Assembly (NCBI RefSeq): GCF_018390535.1 | Contig: NZ_JAHBBW010000003.1 | Span: 62,001 to 126,000 of the forward strand | DNA length: 64,000 nucleotides | Direction: 5' to 3' | Origin: Bacteroides propionicigenes | Lineage (GTDB): Bacteria; Bacteroidota; Bacteroidia; Bacteroidales; Bacteroidaceae | Part shown: piece after piece, positions 53,956 through 62,840 of the stretch | Layout: each line of letters begins with the position of its first letter | Numbering within the stretch: the stretch's first letter is position 1 | Position numbers and translations under genes: made by a program | Notes under the pieces: model-generated | What the model saw: the letters and a program-made list of their open reading frames with translations, nothing else | The model's database searches: none | Told to the model about the DNA's origin: nothing

Positions 53956-55119
53956 ATGAAAAAAATAAATATATTGGCTTCGTTGTGTACAGGATTGCTG
54001 TTGCTCGCGGCTTGCGAAAGCGACCGTGACTCCAATCCTACCGTAAAGATGCCGGAAGGATTTACACTTTACGAATCTGTCAATGCTAATAATCCGATTG
54101 CATTGGAACAGTCTGATAAAATGTATTTCAGTGTGAAAGAACAACCGGATTACGGATATACCGCTACGGTAAATTATCAGGTGCAAGTGTCTTTGGATGA
54201 CAAATGGAATGATGCTACGACGGATGCAAAGGCTACATACGGTTCTGTGGAGGATATTTCTACTACGGTAGATATTGAAGCCAGTGCCAAAGGAGTTGCC
54301 AAGGCTATCGGATTGCTGAAAGGCTGGAAGAAAGCAACGGATGTTCCTGAAGAGGTAATGGATATATATATACGAATCAAGGCTTATCTTTCTTCGATGG
54401 CGGACCAACCTTGCTATTCCAATTCCATTAAAGTGAAAGTTTATCCTTGCTATGTGTCCGAGACGCTTCCGCAGATATGGTATATGGTAGGTACGGCTGT
54501 TGGTTCTTGGGATAATAATGCTGGTGCGGAAGGTGAAAAAATTATTCCTATGGCATTGAAGAAAGATGCCAAATATGACGCTACTACAGGTGAAGGTGAA
54601 TTTACTTATACTGGTTATTTCTGTGGTGACCAGTTGAAGTTTGTCAAGACACCGGGACAATGGACTCCACAATGGGGAGTAAGTTACCGTCCGGACGATG
54701 GGACTCCTGACCCGGCTGCCATATCCATTTCTACAAATGGCTACTATACGGTATCTTTTAATAGTACTACGGGATCTGCAAATGCTAAGATTGAAGTGAA
54801 ACCTTACGAAGGTGATGCTCCCGCTGAATTTACAAACTGGGAACTTGTGGGCGACTTCAACAATTGGGGTAGCGACGGAGTACTTACATTAACTCAAAAT
54901 ACTTCTGTAAAACACATCTGGTATGGGGATGTCGAATTTACGTCGGACGGTGAAGCCTTGTTCCGTACAGATGCTGCTGGTACGGATAATTGTGGTGGAG
55001 ATACTTTCCCCTACGGATTGAAGACGGACAATAAAATTCCGGTACAAGCCGGTAAGTATCGCGTGGTACTCAATGATGTTGACCGATGCTATTATTTCTT
55101 TGAGATAAAAGAAGATTAA
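53956..55119 (+). CDS. susE: SusE-like surface starch-binding lipoprotein
   Basis: The 387-residue lipoprotein (MKKINILASLCTGLLLLAAC, then ESDRD) has the same length I recall for B. thetaiotaomicron SusE. An N-terminal Ig-like SusE domain (to about residue 170) is followed by two starch-binding modules, starting at IWYMVGTAVGSWDNN and NWELVGDFNNWGSDG. These bind malto-oligosaccharide at the cell surface and help deliver it to SusCD. It follows susD by 32 bp in one transcript. Confidence 0.9.
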   Translation: MKKINILASLCTGLLLLAACESDRDSNPTVKMPEGFTLYESVNANNPIALEQSDKMYFSVKEQPDYGYTATVNYQVQVSLDDKWNDATTDAKATYGSVEDISTTVDIEASAKGVAKAIGLLKGWKKATDVPEEVMDIYIRIKAYLSSMADQPCYSNSIKVKVYPCYVSETLPQIWYMVGTAVGSWDNNAGAEGEKIIPMALKKDAKYDATTGEGEFTYTGYFCGDQLKFVKTPGQWTPQWGVSYRPDDGTPDPAAISISTNGYYTVSFNSTTGSANAKIEVKPYEGDAPAEFTNWELVGDFNNWGSDGVLTLTQNTSVKHIWYGDVEFTSDGEALFRTDAAGTDNCGGDTFPYGLKTDNKIPVQAGKYRVVLNDVDRCYYFFEIKED

Positions 55120-55137
55120 TGTTGTTAAATTGAAAAA

Positions 55138-56661
55138 ATGAAATTTATGAAACTAAAATCATTATATTCCTTCTTGCTGGCTACCGCACTGGTAGCCTGC
55201 AACGAAGACTTCAATGAAGGAATTGCAGGTTATCAGACCAATGACCCTGAAGATGCTGCCGCAACAGTTTCTTTTAGTGCAACGCCTGCTTCGGAGACGG
55301 CGATAGATTTGGGTAATTTAGCGGAAGGTACTACTATGGTAAAAGTTTGTTCTTTCACTCCGACGAAAGTGGGAGAGGGTGTAAAACTTAGCTATGTGCT
55401 GGATATGAAGTATACCGCTACTGACGGAACTCTTGCCAATCAGAAATTCAAGCTAAATGAGGCAGGGGAGGTAAAGGTAGATGAACTTCAAAGTTTAGTG
55501 GAAACAGCTTTTAACAAGCGGCCGGTGGAACGCTCATTTGATGCTTATGTTTTTGAGTATCAAGAAGTAAATAAACAGACTGTTATGGGGAAGTCGGAAA
55601 AGTTTGTTATCAAACTGATTCCTGAGGCTCCGGTAATTGCGGAAGCATATTACATGATTGGTAATATGTTTAAGGTGGATGAGAACAATGACGGTTGGAA
55701 AGAAGTAACAGAGAAAGGTAAGTTTACTCACAGTGACCAAGATGTATATGTTGATTCCAAGTTTACTTTGATTTTCACTACAACCGAGGCCAATCAATAT
55801 TGGAAGATAATACCGATAGATAATATTAATAGTGGTAATTTGGGTAATATGCCGGGAGATGTAGGAGTTGTTATTGACGGTGATGATGCAATGAGCGGTA
55901 ACCTGATTAATAAGGATTGCAAGGCTGGTAAGATTGCCGACCCCGGTATGTATCGTATTACGTTGGATATGATGGAATATACGTATGAAATCAAGAAAAT
56001 TATGCCTGAATACTTTTTGGTAGGCGACGTTACGTCATGGGATGCTGAGAATGCAAAATATATGTTTTATCCACAAGGTGATAAGAAGTATGCATATATT
56101 ACGAATTTTGCTAATGCCAGCGGATCAACGAATGTGAAAATATGGTTGGGTGCTGATTTTGGGAACTGGGATAATTGTTATGGTACGACTACAAATGGTG
56201 ATAAGGCGGTTTCGGGCAATTTAGTATCAGTCAGTGCCGGAGCAATAGCCTGCCCGGAAGCGGATGTACTTTATAAACTGGAAGTTGACTTTTCTACGAA
56301 TACTTATGTTTGGACAAAACAGAGCAATCAGACTCCGGTCACTTACAATAATATAAGTTTGATTGGTGAGTTTAATGGTTGGGATGCTGAGAATGGTACG
56401 GAGAAAGACTTGGAAATGGTAACACCGCACAACTGGTATATTGCGAATTTTGAACCGGGTAAGGACGGTGAATTGAAGTTACGTGCTAATCACGACTGGA
56501 GTATTGCTTGGGGAGCTCCGGTAGAAAATGTGACAATTGCCGATAAAAACTATCTGACTTTGCGTACTGCAGACGGTAAGAACTTTACAGTACCGAATGG
56601 AAAATACAATGTATTTTTTAATGATATTACCGGTGAGGTGGTATTCCAAACGGTGGAATAA
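55138..56661 (+). CDS. susF: SusF-like surface starch-binding lipoprotein
   Basis: The 507-residue lipoprotein (MKFMKLKSLYSFLLATALVAC, then NEDFN) has an N-terminal SusE/F-type domain. Three starch-binding modules follow, recognisable by their repeated starts: AYYMIGNMFKVDENN, YFLVGDVTSWDAEN and ISLIGEFNGWDAEN. Three modules match SusF, whereas SusE has two. It is not catalytic; it keeps starch at the surface. An alternative ATG three codons later is possible. It is the last gene before a rho-independent terminator at 56705-56740. Confidence 0.9.
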   Translation: MKFMKLKSLYSFLLATALVACNEDFNEGIAGYQTNDPEDAAATVSFSATPASETAIDLGNLAEGTTMVKVCSFTPTKVGEGVKLSYVLDMKYTATDGTLANQKFKLNEAGEVKVDELQSLVETAFNKRPVERSFDAYVFEYQEVNKQTVMGKSEKFVIKLIPEAPVIAEAYYMIGNMFKVDENNDGWKEVTEKGKFTHSDQDVYVDSKFTLIFTTTEANQYWKIIPIDNINSGNLGNMPGDVGVVIDGDDAMSGNLINKDCKAGKIADPGMYRITLDMMEYTYEIKKIMPEYFLVGDVTSWDAENAKYMFYPQGDKKYAYITNFANASGSTNVKIWLGADFGNWDNCYGTTTNGDKAVSGNLVSVSAGAIACPEADVLYKLEVDFSTNTYVWTKQSNQTPVTYNNISLIGEFNGWDAENGTEKDLEMVTPHNWYIANFEPGKDGELKLRANHDWSIAWGAPVENVTIADKNYLTLRTADGKNFTVPNGKYNVFFNDITGEVVFQTVE

Positions 56662-56704
56662 TGTATGTAAATCTCTTTTGAGAGTAATTAAAATCTGAAC
56701 TAGT

Positions 56705-56740
56705 ACTGCCCGGCACATTAATATGTGTCGGGCAGTTTTT
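56705..56740 (+). terminator. Rho-independent terminator behind susF
   Basis: A 14-bp stem (56705-56718 with 56723-56736, one G-T pair) with a 4-base loop is followed by TTTT. It separates the susC-F transcript from the amylase gene. Confidence 0.85.
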
Positions 56741-56760
56741 GGTATGTAGTTGTTTGGTTA

Positions 56761-56774
56761 TGCAAACGTTTCCG
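56761..56774. promoter_or_regulatory. Half-conserved LacI-type operator upstream of the GH13 gene
   Basis: TGCAAACGTTTCCG keeps the left half and central CG of the operator at 44953-44966, while the right half is degenerate. Its centre is 61.5 bp upstream of the -7 element at 56829, identical to the susC geometry. Confidence 0.6.
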
Positions 56775-56828
56775 TACTCATTTTATGTTATCTTGTCTTA
56801 TTTGTGAAAGATAAGTCTATGCTTTTCA

Positions 56829-56836
56829 TACATTTG
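56829..56836 (+). promoter_or_regulatory. -7 element of the GH13 gene
   Basis: TACATTTG is identical to the susC -7 element. A TTTG at 56801-56804 is 24 bp upstream, too far for a standard -33. Confidence 0.55.
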
Positions 56837-56859
56837 TTATCAGATAAAAATCTGATAAT

Positions 56860-58920
56860 ATGAAAATTATGAAGTCTATTTCTTATTTATTGCTTTGTAC
56901 ATTGATGAGTTGTCTGATTGCTTGTAGCGATGACAACGGAGTGGCACCTGAACCTGACCCGATACCGGATGGGATTCCGGAGGGCTATACTTCAGTTGAG
57001 GTTGCACCAGACAATTGGGATGGAACAAAACGTGCAGATATATCTTATCAAATATTGGTGTATTCCTTTGCTGACAGTGATGGTGATAAATATGGTGATA
57101 TTAATGGGGTGATTTCTAAATTAGACTATATAGACTCTTTGGGTGTGAAGGCTGTTTGGCTGTCACCAATTCATCCGTCTCCTTCTTATCATGGCTATGA
57201 TGTGACGGATTATACCAAAATAAACCCTAAATTCGGTACGGATGATGATTTTGACCGCCTGATTGCTGAAGCTCACAAACGCAATATCAAAGTTTATTTG
57301 GACTATGTATTGAATCATACGAGTATAGAACATCCGTGGTTTCAGCAAGCTAAGACTTCGGTAGATAATGAATATCGGAACTATTATATATTTTCGCAAG
57401 CCCCGGCTGTTGATATTAAGGAGGGCAAGATTGATATGATTTCCAGTGAAAATGCGGGAGGATATAATGCCGCCGAATGGTTTTCAGTCTCCGGAGATGA
57501 AGTAAAAGCCTGCTATAAATTCCTATTGGATTGGAGTAACCCGTCTAAACCGACCGTCACTGTGATTCAGGGAAACACAGCAGATATAAGTGAAAATACA
57601 GCTGCAGATACGGAAAATGACAAATTCATTTGGTTTGGTAAAGATATATGTAAGAAATTCTTTGATAAGGGAAATGGTATCTATGAGCTTACAGTGGATT
57701 TTACATCTAACTGGGGCTTTTTGATCCGTACGTCAAATAATCCGAACTGGCCTGCAGGCACTAAATACGGTGCGGTTTCTGAGGATGTCAGGCTGACCTT
57801 AGGAAAGACTTTTATACTGAATAGTAGTATCGCTGCCAATATTATGTTTTCGGATATGGATATGTGGAAATATCATTCACATTTTTATACAGCTTCATTT
57901 GCCGATCTTAATTATGGTAAAGCAGAGACTTTGGAAACATCTCCCGTATTCCGAAAAGTGACAGATGCTGCTAAAGGTTGGATAGACCGTGGAGTTGATG
58001 GCTTTCGTTTGGATGCGGTAAAGCATATCTATCATAATGATAAGTCCGATGAGAATCCTGTTTTTCTAAAGAAGTTTTATGATGAATTGAATACTTATTA
58101 TAAAGGAGAAGGCAAGACGGATGAACTTTATATGGTAGGTGAGGTACTTTCCGATGCTGAAGTAGTTGCTCCGTATTACAAAGGGCTTCCTGCTTTGTTT
58201 GAATTTAGTTTTTGGTATCGGTTGGAGTGGGCGATTAATAATAGTACAGGACGTTATTTTGCTAAAGATATATTGAATTATCAGCAACTGTATCAAGCCA
58301 ATCGTGAAAACTATATAGAGGCTACCAAACTTTCCAATCATGATGAAGATCGTGCTGGTTTAAAGTTTGATAGATCGGAAGCTAAAGAGAAACTGGCTGC
58401 CGCTGTGTTGCTGACTGCTGCGGGAGCACCTTATATCTATTATGGTGAAGAATTGGGTTTCTATGGTATTACGAAGGAAGGTAATGGTGACCAGCATGTG
58501 CGTGAACCGATGCAATGGGGGGATAATACTACTACAGAGTATATGAATGGTATCAGTAAGTCGAGTGTGAAGTCGGTTGTGGAACAACAGGAGGATAAAA
58601 ATTCTCTGTTGAACACGTATCTTGTTTTTACGAAACTTCGTAATACTTATTCTGCAATGGCAGAAGGAATAATGAGTAGCCATGCCATATATAACGAGAG
58701 TAATGCGAAGTATAATAATATTGCAGCTTGGTATAGAACAAAAGGGGATGAGAAAATGCTGGTTTTACATAATTTTGGTAGTACTCCAACTGAGTTATCC
58801 TTAGCGGATAATATTGAAAAAGCCGTCGGTGTCTCTGGCAAAGCATGGGTGAAAGAGGGGGATAAAGTGACCATCAAATTAGGTGAATATTCGTCTGTCA
58901 TATTTAAAATAGCTCAGTAG
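56860..58920 (+). CDS. susG: SusG-like GH13 surface alpha-amylase with inserted starch-binding module
   Basis: The 686-residue lipoprotein (MKIMKSISYLLLCTLMSCLIAC, then SDDNG) hydrolyses alpha-1,4 bonds in starch at the cell surface. Barrel motifs are AVWLSPIHPSPSYHGYDVTD and DYVLNHTS; the nucleophile is Asp385 in GFRLDAVKH, the acid/base is Glu428 in MVGEVLSD, and the third acid is Asp495 in LSNHDED. These are three residues below the positions I recall for SusG (388, 431, 498). Between about residues 205 and 335 lies an insertion (EGKIDMISSENAGGYNAAEW to MFSDMDMWKYHSHFYT) matching the CBM58 insertion of SusG. It has its own operator and promoter. It is convergent with the next gene, with four bases between stops. 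Confidence 0.95.
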   Translation: MKIMKSISYLLLCTLMSCLIACSDDNGVAPEPDPIPDGIPEGYTSVEVAPDNWDGTKRADISYQILVYSFADSDGDKYGDINGVISKLDYIDSLGVKAVWLSPIHPSPSYHGYDVTDYTKINPKFGTDDDFDRLIAEAHKRNIKVYLDYVLNHTSIEHPWFQQAKTSVDNEYRNYYIFSQAPAVDIKEGKIDMISSENAGGYNAAEWFSVSGDEVKACYKFLLDWSNPSKPTVTVIQGNTADISENTAADTENDKFIWFGKDICKKFFDKGNGIYELTVDFTSNWGFLIRTSNNPNWPAGTKYGAVSEDVRLTLGKTFILNSSIAANIMFSDMDMWKYHSHFYTASFADLNYGKAETLETSPVFRKVTDAAKGWIDRGVDGFRLDAVKHIYHNDKSDENPVFLKKFYDELNTYYKGEGKTDELYMVGEVLSDAEVVAPYYKGLPALFEFSFWYRLEWAINNSTGRYFAKDILNYQQLYQANRENYIEATKLSNHDEDRAGLKFDRSEAKEKLAAAVLLTAAGAPYIYYGEELGFYGITKEGNGDQHVREPMQWGDNTTTEYMNGISKSSVKSVVEQQEDKNSLLNTYLVFTKLRNTYSAMAEGIMSSHAIYNESNAKYNNIAAWYRTKGDEKMLVLHNFGSTPTELSLADNIEKAVGVSGKAWVKEGDKVTIKLGEYSSVIFKIAQ

Positions 58921-58924
58921 CTAT

Positions 58925-59908
58925 TTATTCGTATATCTTTATCAGCACCCTGTTCAGCCATTCCCATCGGAATCGAAACCAGCGACGGGTGCTGATTTGT
59001 TTTCCACCGAAACGGAGTACAAACTCACGATAGCCATGCCGGCGGAATGGCAACCCTACGTCCATAAATTCCAAATGGCGGTAACCGCGTTCTTTTGCAT
59101 CTCGTAATGCTTGCCAGACGGCAAGAATTCCGGGATATTGCAGGGCATAGGTTTTACGCATACCACCGGAGAACCAAAGGTATGCACTGTCATCAGAATA
59201 GATGCAGGCGCTTCCACCGATAATCTTGTCTTTATAGGTGACAATGAAAATACGGCTCTGTTGGCTATGTGTCATTTGTTTCTCCAACTGTTGGAAAAAG
59301 TCCATACTGGGAAAATGTCGTCGTATTTTGGCGGAGTAATTGTGGTGTAGCATCTTGGCAAAAGCATGGATTTCCTCTGTGGTGTGTGCTTCTTTGACTT
59401 TTGCTCCGTTCTTTACTCCTTTCTTTATTTGGCGGATACGTGAAGGACTGAAACGCACCTCTGCCCGTTCCACGTTGTGCAGAGAGTTGCGGACACGTAG
59501 CCAATTAACAGCAAAATAGCGGTTCTTGCGGAATACTTTATAGCCGGATAGTGAATTGTCCAGATTACGGAACTCTATGAGGAATGCTTCACGCAGGGCC
59601 TCGTCCGTAAGTCGTTGCAACATATCGCTGAAAATAGTTTCTTTGTCAATCGTTTCATCAAAATATTCTCCTGTACCGTATACTTCACATCGCTTGATGA
59701 TGGCGGGTGGAAACAGACGTACGCTTTTTCGTATGGCGGCAAGTAGTTTGGCTACGGGCACTCCTCCTTCTGACGCTACAATAAGCAAAGGGGTGTATCC
59801 CGGAGTTGCTTCATAGATGTGAAACAATTCTGTGGAATGGAATGTGTTGGTTCCCGGCAGTTTGGGAACTTGACTCCCTCGGTAATATGTAGTCAGTTTC
59901 AAAGGCAT
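58925..59908 (-). CDS. GNAT/FemAB-like acyltransferase
   Basis: The ATG at 59908 (MPLKLTTYYRGSQVPKLPGT) gives 327 residues; the longer upstream frame is only the antisense of the nitroreductase. The C-terminal half is an acetyltransferase-like domain (YKDKIIGGSACIYSDDSAYL, YPGILAVWQALRDAKERGYR, HLEFMDVG) of the FemAB/PF13480 type. Such proteins transfer acyl or aminoacyl groups in envelope or polysaccharide synthesis. No signal peptide or helix is seen; the terminal basic-aromatic RRWFRFRWEW may contact the membrane. The substrate is unknown. Confidence 0.8.
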   Translation of the reverse strand: MPLKLTTYYRGSQVPKLPGTNTFHSTELFHIYEATPGYTPLLIVASEGGVPVAKLLAAIRKSVRLFPPAIIKRCEVYGTGEYFDETIDKETIFSDMLQRLTDEALREAFLIEFRNLDNSLSGYKVFRKNRYFAVNWLRVRNSLHNVERAEVRFSPSRIRQIKKGVKNGAKVKEAHTTEEIHAFAKMLHHNYSAKIRRHFPSMDFFQQLEKQMTHSQQSRIFIVTYKDKIIGGSACIYSDDSAYLWFSGGMRKTYALQYPGILAVWQALRDAKERGYRHLEFMDVGLPFRRHGYREFVLRFGGKQISTRRWFRFRWEWLNRVLIKIYE

Positions 59909-59935
59909 TGCTGCAAATTTAAAAAAATAATCTTG

Positions 59936-59943
59936 TATCTTTG
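59936..59943 (+). promoter_or_regulatory. -7 element of the nitroreductase operon
   Basis: TATCTTTG matches TAnnTTTG and would start transcription near 59950, about 38 nt before the ATG at 59988. No -33 TTTG is visible. Confidence 0.45.
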
Positions 59944-59987
59944 CATTGCTTAACAACAAAGTATTCATTTCTAAACGATATACATAT

Positions 59988-60524
59988 ATGGAAAGTTTTA
60001 GTGAATTGATAAAGTCCCGCCGCAGTATGCGGAAGTTTACAGCAGAAGAATTGACGCAGGAACAGGTGGTTACATTGATGAAAGCTGCACTGATGGCACC
60101 TACTTCCAAACGTAGCAATGCATGGCAGTTTATCGTGGTAGACGATAGGGAAACACTGAAAAAACTATCTTTCTGTAAAGAACAGGCTTCACAATTCATT
60201 GCAGATGCGGCATTGGCCGTGGTTGTCACTGCCGATCCGTTGGCAAGCGATGTTTGGATAGAAGATGCTTCTATCGCTTCCATTTACTTGCAACTTCAGG
60301 CGGAAGATATGGGGTTGGGAAGTTGCTGGGTGCAACTTCGGGAACGTTTTACAGCGTCCGGAATGTCTTCTAACGAATATGTGCATGATGTTCTTGATAT
60401 TCCCTTGCAGTTGCAAGCTCTCAGTATCATAGCCATAGGTCATAAAGGAATGGAACGCAAGCCTTTCAATGAGGACAACCTGCAATGGGAGAAGATTCAC
60501 CTTAATAAATATGGAGGAAAGTAA
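59988..60524 (+). CDS. Nitroreductase-family flavoprotein
   Basis: The ATG at 59988 (MESFSELIKSRRSMRKFT) gives 178 residues; a TTG 14 codons earlier is ignored. The FMN-binding start SRRSMRKFTAEE, the segment AALMAPTSKRSNAWQFIVVD, and ASIYLQLQAEDMGLGSCWVQ are typical of NADH/NADPH-dependent nitroreductases. The physiological substrate in Bacteroides is usually unknown, although such enzymes can reduce nitro-drugs. It heads a five-gene run through maf. Confidence 0.92.
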   Translation: MESFSELIKSRRSMRKFTAEELTQEQVVTLMKAALMAPTSKRSNAWQFIVVDDRETLKKLSFCKEQASQFIADAALAVVVTADPLASDVWIEDASIASIYLQLQAEDMGLGSCWVQLRERFTASGMSSNEYVHDVLDIPLQLQALSIIAIGHKGMERKPFNEDNLQWEKIHLNKYGGK

Positions 60525-60526
60525 CA

Positions 60527-60862
60527 GTGAGTGCGGCAAAAGCAAATAATAATAAAGATACATACAAGGCTACAGCTATCACGCTGATTGTGTTCGGTGT
60601 GCTTTATTTGGTAGATAAGCTGCTGCACTTTTCTACATTGGGCTTGTCGTGGGTGATGAATAGGGATAATTTTTTGTTGTATACGGCAATCATCTTCTTG
60701 TTATTCAAACACGATAAATCGGTAGGATTGGTGCTGATAGGTTTGTGGCTGATATTGAACTTCGGGTTGATAACAGCCCTGCTTGGTACAATGTCCGCTT
60801 ACTTGTTACCGGTAGCGTTGTTGGTTGTAGGCGGTATTTTATATTTGGTATCTACAAGATAG
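60527..60862 (+). CDS. Small integral membrane protein (conserved Bacteroidales)
   Basis: A GTG start at 60527 lies three bases after the nitroreductase stop, with GGAGGAAAG just upstream, which supports the start. The 111 residues form about four hydrophobic helices (ATAITLIVFGVLYLVDKLL, FLLYTAIIFLLF, SVGLVLIGLWLILNFGLI, SAYLLPVALLVVGGILYLV). I do not recognise a named function. It is probably coupled to the nitroreductase by translation. Confidence 0.75.
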   Translation: MSAAKANNNKDTYKATAITLIVFGVLYLVDKLLHFSTLGLSWVMNRDNFLLYTAIIFLLFKHDKSVGLVLIGLWLILNFGLITALLGTMSAYLLPVALLVVGGILYLVSTR

Positions 60863-60863
60863 G

Positions 60864-61655
60864 ATGAAGAGAAGTATAGAGGATACATCTATTGTATTTA
60901 TAGGAGCCGGTAATCTGGCGACGAATTTGGCAAAAACACTTTATTATAAGGGATTCCGTATTGTGCAGATTTATAGTCGTACGGAAGAATCGGCACGCGC
61001 ATTGGCATATGCGGTGGAAGCTGACTATATTACTGACTTGTCATCTGTGGTGGCTGGTGCGCAGCTTTATATTGTTTCCTTGAAAGATGCGGCTTTTGTG
61101 CAATTGCTACCGGAAATAGTGGCAGGAAAGGAGGAGGCTTTATGGGTACATACTGCCGGTAGTATTCCAATGGATGTTTGGGCAGGCCGGGTAAAACGAT
61201 ATGGTGTGTTTTATCCCATGCAAACATTCAGTAAGCAGCGTACTGTTGATTTCCGACAGATACCGGTTTTTATTGAAAGTAATTCTGCGGAAGACACCCG
61301 GATGCTGAAAGAGATTGCTTCCGTGCTTTCCGAGAAGGTCTATGAAGCTACCTCGGAACAACGTAAGAGTTTACATTTGGCAGCGGTATTCACTTGTAAT
61401 TTTACGAATCATATGTATGCCCTTGCCGCCGAATTGTTGAAGAAATATCAACTTCCTTTTGATGTAATGCTACCTCTGATAGATGAGACTGCCCGTAAAG
61501 TGCATGAACTTGAGCCGCGCCTTGCACAGACAGGACCGGCCATAAGATATGATGAGAATGTCATCAACAACCATTTGCAAATGCTTTCTGATGAACCGGG
61601 GATGCAGGAACTGTACAGACTGATTAGCGAAAGCATACATCAACAAAATAGCTAA
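60864..61655 (+). CDS. Rossmann-like and DUF2520 domain protein
   Basis: The 263-residue cytoplasmic protein has an N-terminal dinucleotide-binding motif ([20 protein letters not shown]) and a C-terminal all-helical DUF2520 domain ([32 protein letters not shown]). It is related to pyrroline-5-carboxylate and F420-dependent NADP reductases, but its substrate is unknown. It begins one base after the preceding stop, and 19 bp separate it from the KdsC-like gene. Confidence 0.88.
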   Translation: MKRSIEDTSIVFIGAGNLATNLAKTLYYKGFRIVQIYSRTEESARALAYAVEADYITDLSSVVAGAQLYIVSLKDAAFVQLLPEIVAGKEEALWVHTAGSIPMDVWAGRVKRYGVFYPMQTFSKQRTVDFRQIPVFIESNSAEDTRMLKEIASVLSEKVYEATSEQRKSLHLAAVFTCNFTNHMYALAAELLKKYQLPFDVMLPLIDETARKVHELEPRLAQTGPAIRYDENVINNHLQMLSDEPGMQELYRLISESIHQQNS

Positions 61656-61674
61656 CCTTTTAGAAAATAACGGG

Positions 61675-62205
61675 ATGAGTACAATCAACTACGATTTGAA
61701 CAGAATAAAAGCCCTTGCTTTTGATGTAGACGGGGTATTGAGCGCTAATGTTATCCCCATGAGTACGGAGGGTGAACCACTGCGGACGGTAAACATAAAA
61801 GACGGATATGCACTACACTTGGCTGCCAAACACGAGATTCCATTGGCTATTATTACCGGTGGGCGTACGGAAGCGGTGCGTAAACGCTTTCTTGCTTTAG
61901 GAATATTAGCTGAGAACATATATATGGGGTCTTCCATTAAAATACATGACTACCGTGATTTCCGTGACCGCTATGGCTTACGGGATGAAGAGATACTGTA
62001 TGTAGGTGATGATATTCCGGATATGGAAGTGATGAGTACTTGCGGTCTGCCCTGTTGTCCGAGGGATGCTACTCCTGAAGTAAAATCTATTGCCCGTTAT
62101 ATATCCCATAAAGACGGAGGATATGGATGCGGACGTGACATCGTGGAGCAGTTCCTCAAAGTAAAGGGCCTTTGGATGGCGGACGAGAGGGCGTTTGGTT
62201 GGTAA
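61675..62205 (+). CDS. kdsC: HAD phosphatase, KdsC-like (Kdo-8-phosphate phosphatase)
   Basis: The 176-residue cytoplasmic enzyme removes phosphate from Kdo-8-phosphate, giving Kdo for lipopolysaccharide. HAD motif I is FDVDGVLS, motif II is ITGG, and motif III/IV lies in [11 protein letters not shown]. The length and lack of a cap domain match KdsC. An alternative HAD phosphatase substrate cannot be excluded. The cluster with DUF2520 and maf genes is, as I recall, conserved in Bacteroides. Confidence 0.85.
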   Translation: MSTINYDLNRIKALAFDVDGVLSANVIPMSTEGEPLRTVNIKDGYALHLAAKHEIPLAIITGGRTEAVRKRFLALGILAENIYMGSSIKIHDYRDFRDRYGLRDEEILYVGDDIPDMEVMSTCGLPCCPRDATPEVKSIARYISHKDGGYGCGRDIVEQFLKVKGLWMADERAFGW

Positions 62206-62255
62206 TTTCTATTAGCTGATAATTTATAGTTTAAATTCATAATTCACAGGAAGTC

Positions 62256-62840
62256 ATGTTAGACAATCTAAAGAAATATAAAGTAATCCTTGCTTCTAAT
62301 TCTCCTCGCCGTAAGGAGTTGTTGTCTGGGTTGGGCGTGAGTTACGAAGTACGTACTTTGCCGGATGTAGACGAGTCGTATCCCGATACTTTGCAAGGGG
62401 CAGATATACCTCTTTATATAGCGAAAGAAAAAGCGGATGCCTATCGGAATATGTTGCAGCCGGGTGAACTGATGATAACTGCCGATACCATTGTGTGGCT
62501 GGACGGGAGAGTGCTTGGAAAACCTAAGGACAGGGAAGATGCCTTATGTATGTTGCGGGATATGTCCGATCGTACTCATGAAGTATTTACCGGTGTCTGC
62601 ATAACCACAACAGAGTGGCAGCGAAGTTTTGCCGCCCAGACAGAAGTTCGTTTCTCCAAACTTAGTGAAGAGGAAATTATTTATTACGTAGATAAGTTCC
62701 AGCCGATGGATAAAGCCGGCGCTTATGGAGTACAAGAATGGATTGGCTTTATCGGAGTGGAAAATATTTCAGGTAGTTATTATAATATTATGGGTTTACC
62801 GGTGCAACGGCTTTATAAGGAACTCTCAACTCTCAACTAA
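62256..62840 (+). CDS. maf: Maf-family nucleotide pyrophosphatase
   Basis: The 194-residue cytoplasmic protein starts with the Maf signature LASNSPRRKELLSGLG. The catalytic/metal region MITADTIVWLDGRVLGKPKD and DKAGAYGVQEW follow. Maf proteins hydrolyse dTTP/UTP or modified nucleotides and were first described as septum inhibitors. The stop codon overlaps the convergent TPR gene by four bases. Confidence 0.93.
   Translation: MLDNLKKYKVILASNSPRRKELLSGLGVSYEVRTLPDVDESYPDTLQGADIPLYIAKEKADAYRNMLQPGELMITADTIVWLDGRVLGKPKDREDALCMLRDMSDRTHEVFTGVCITTTEWQRSFAAQTEVRFSKLSEEEIIYYVDKFQPMDKAGAYGVQEWIGFIGVENISGSYYNIMGLPVQRLYKELSTLN

Noticed and set aside
59914..59921. -7 element (CAAATTTA, minus strand) for the acetyltransferase
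   Set aside because: It would place the transcription start at or inside the ATG at 59908.
59909..60283. A 125-residue N-terminal extension of the acetyltransferase
   Set aside because: The extension is the antisense of the nitroreductase, and the internal ATG at 59908 gives a natural start.
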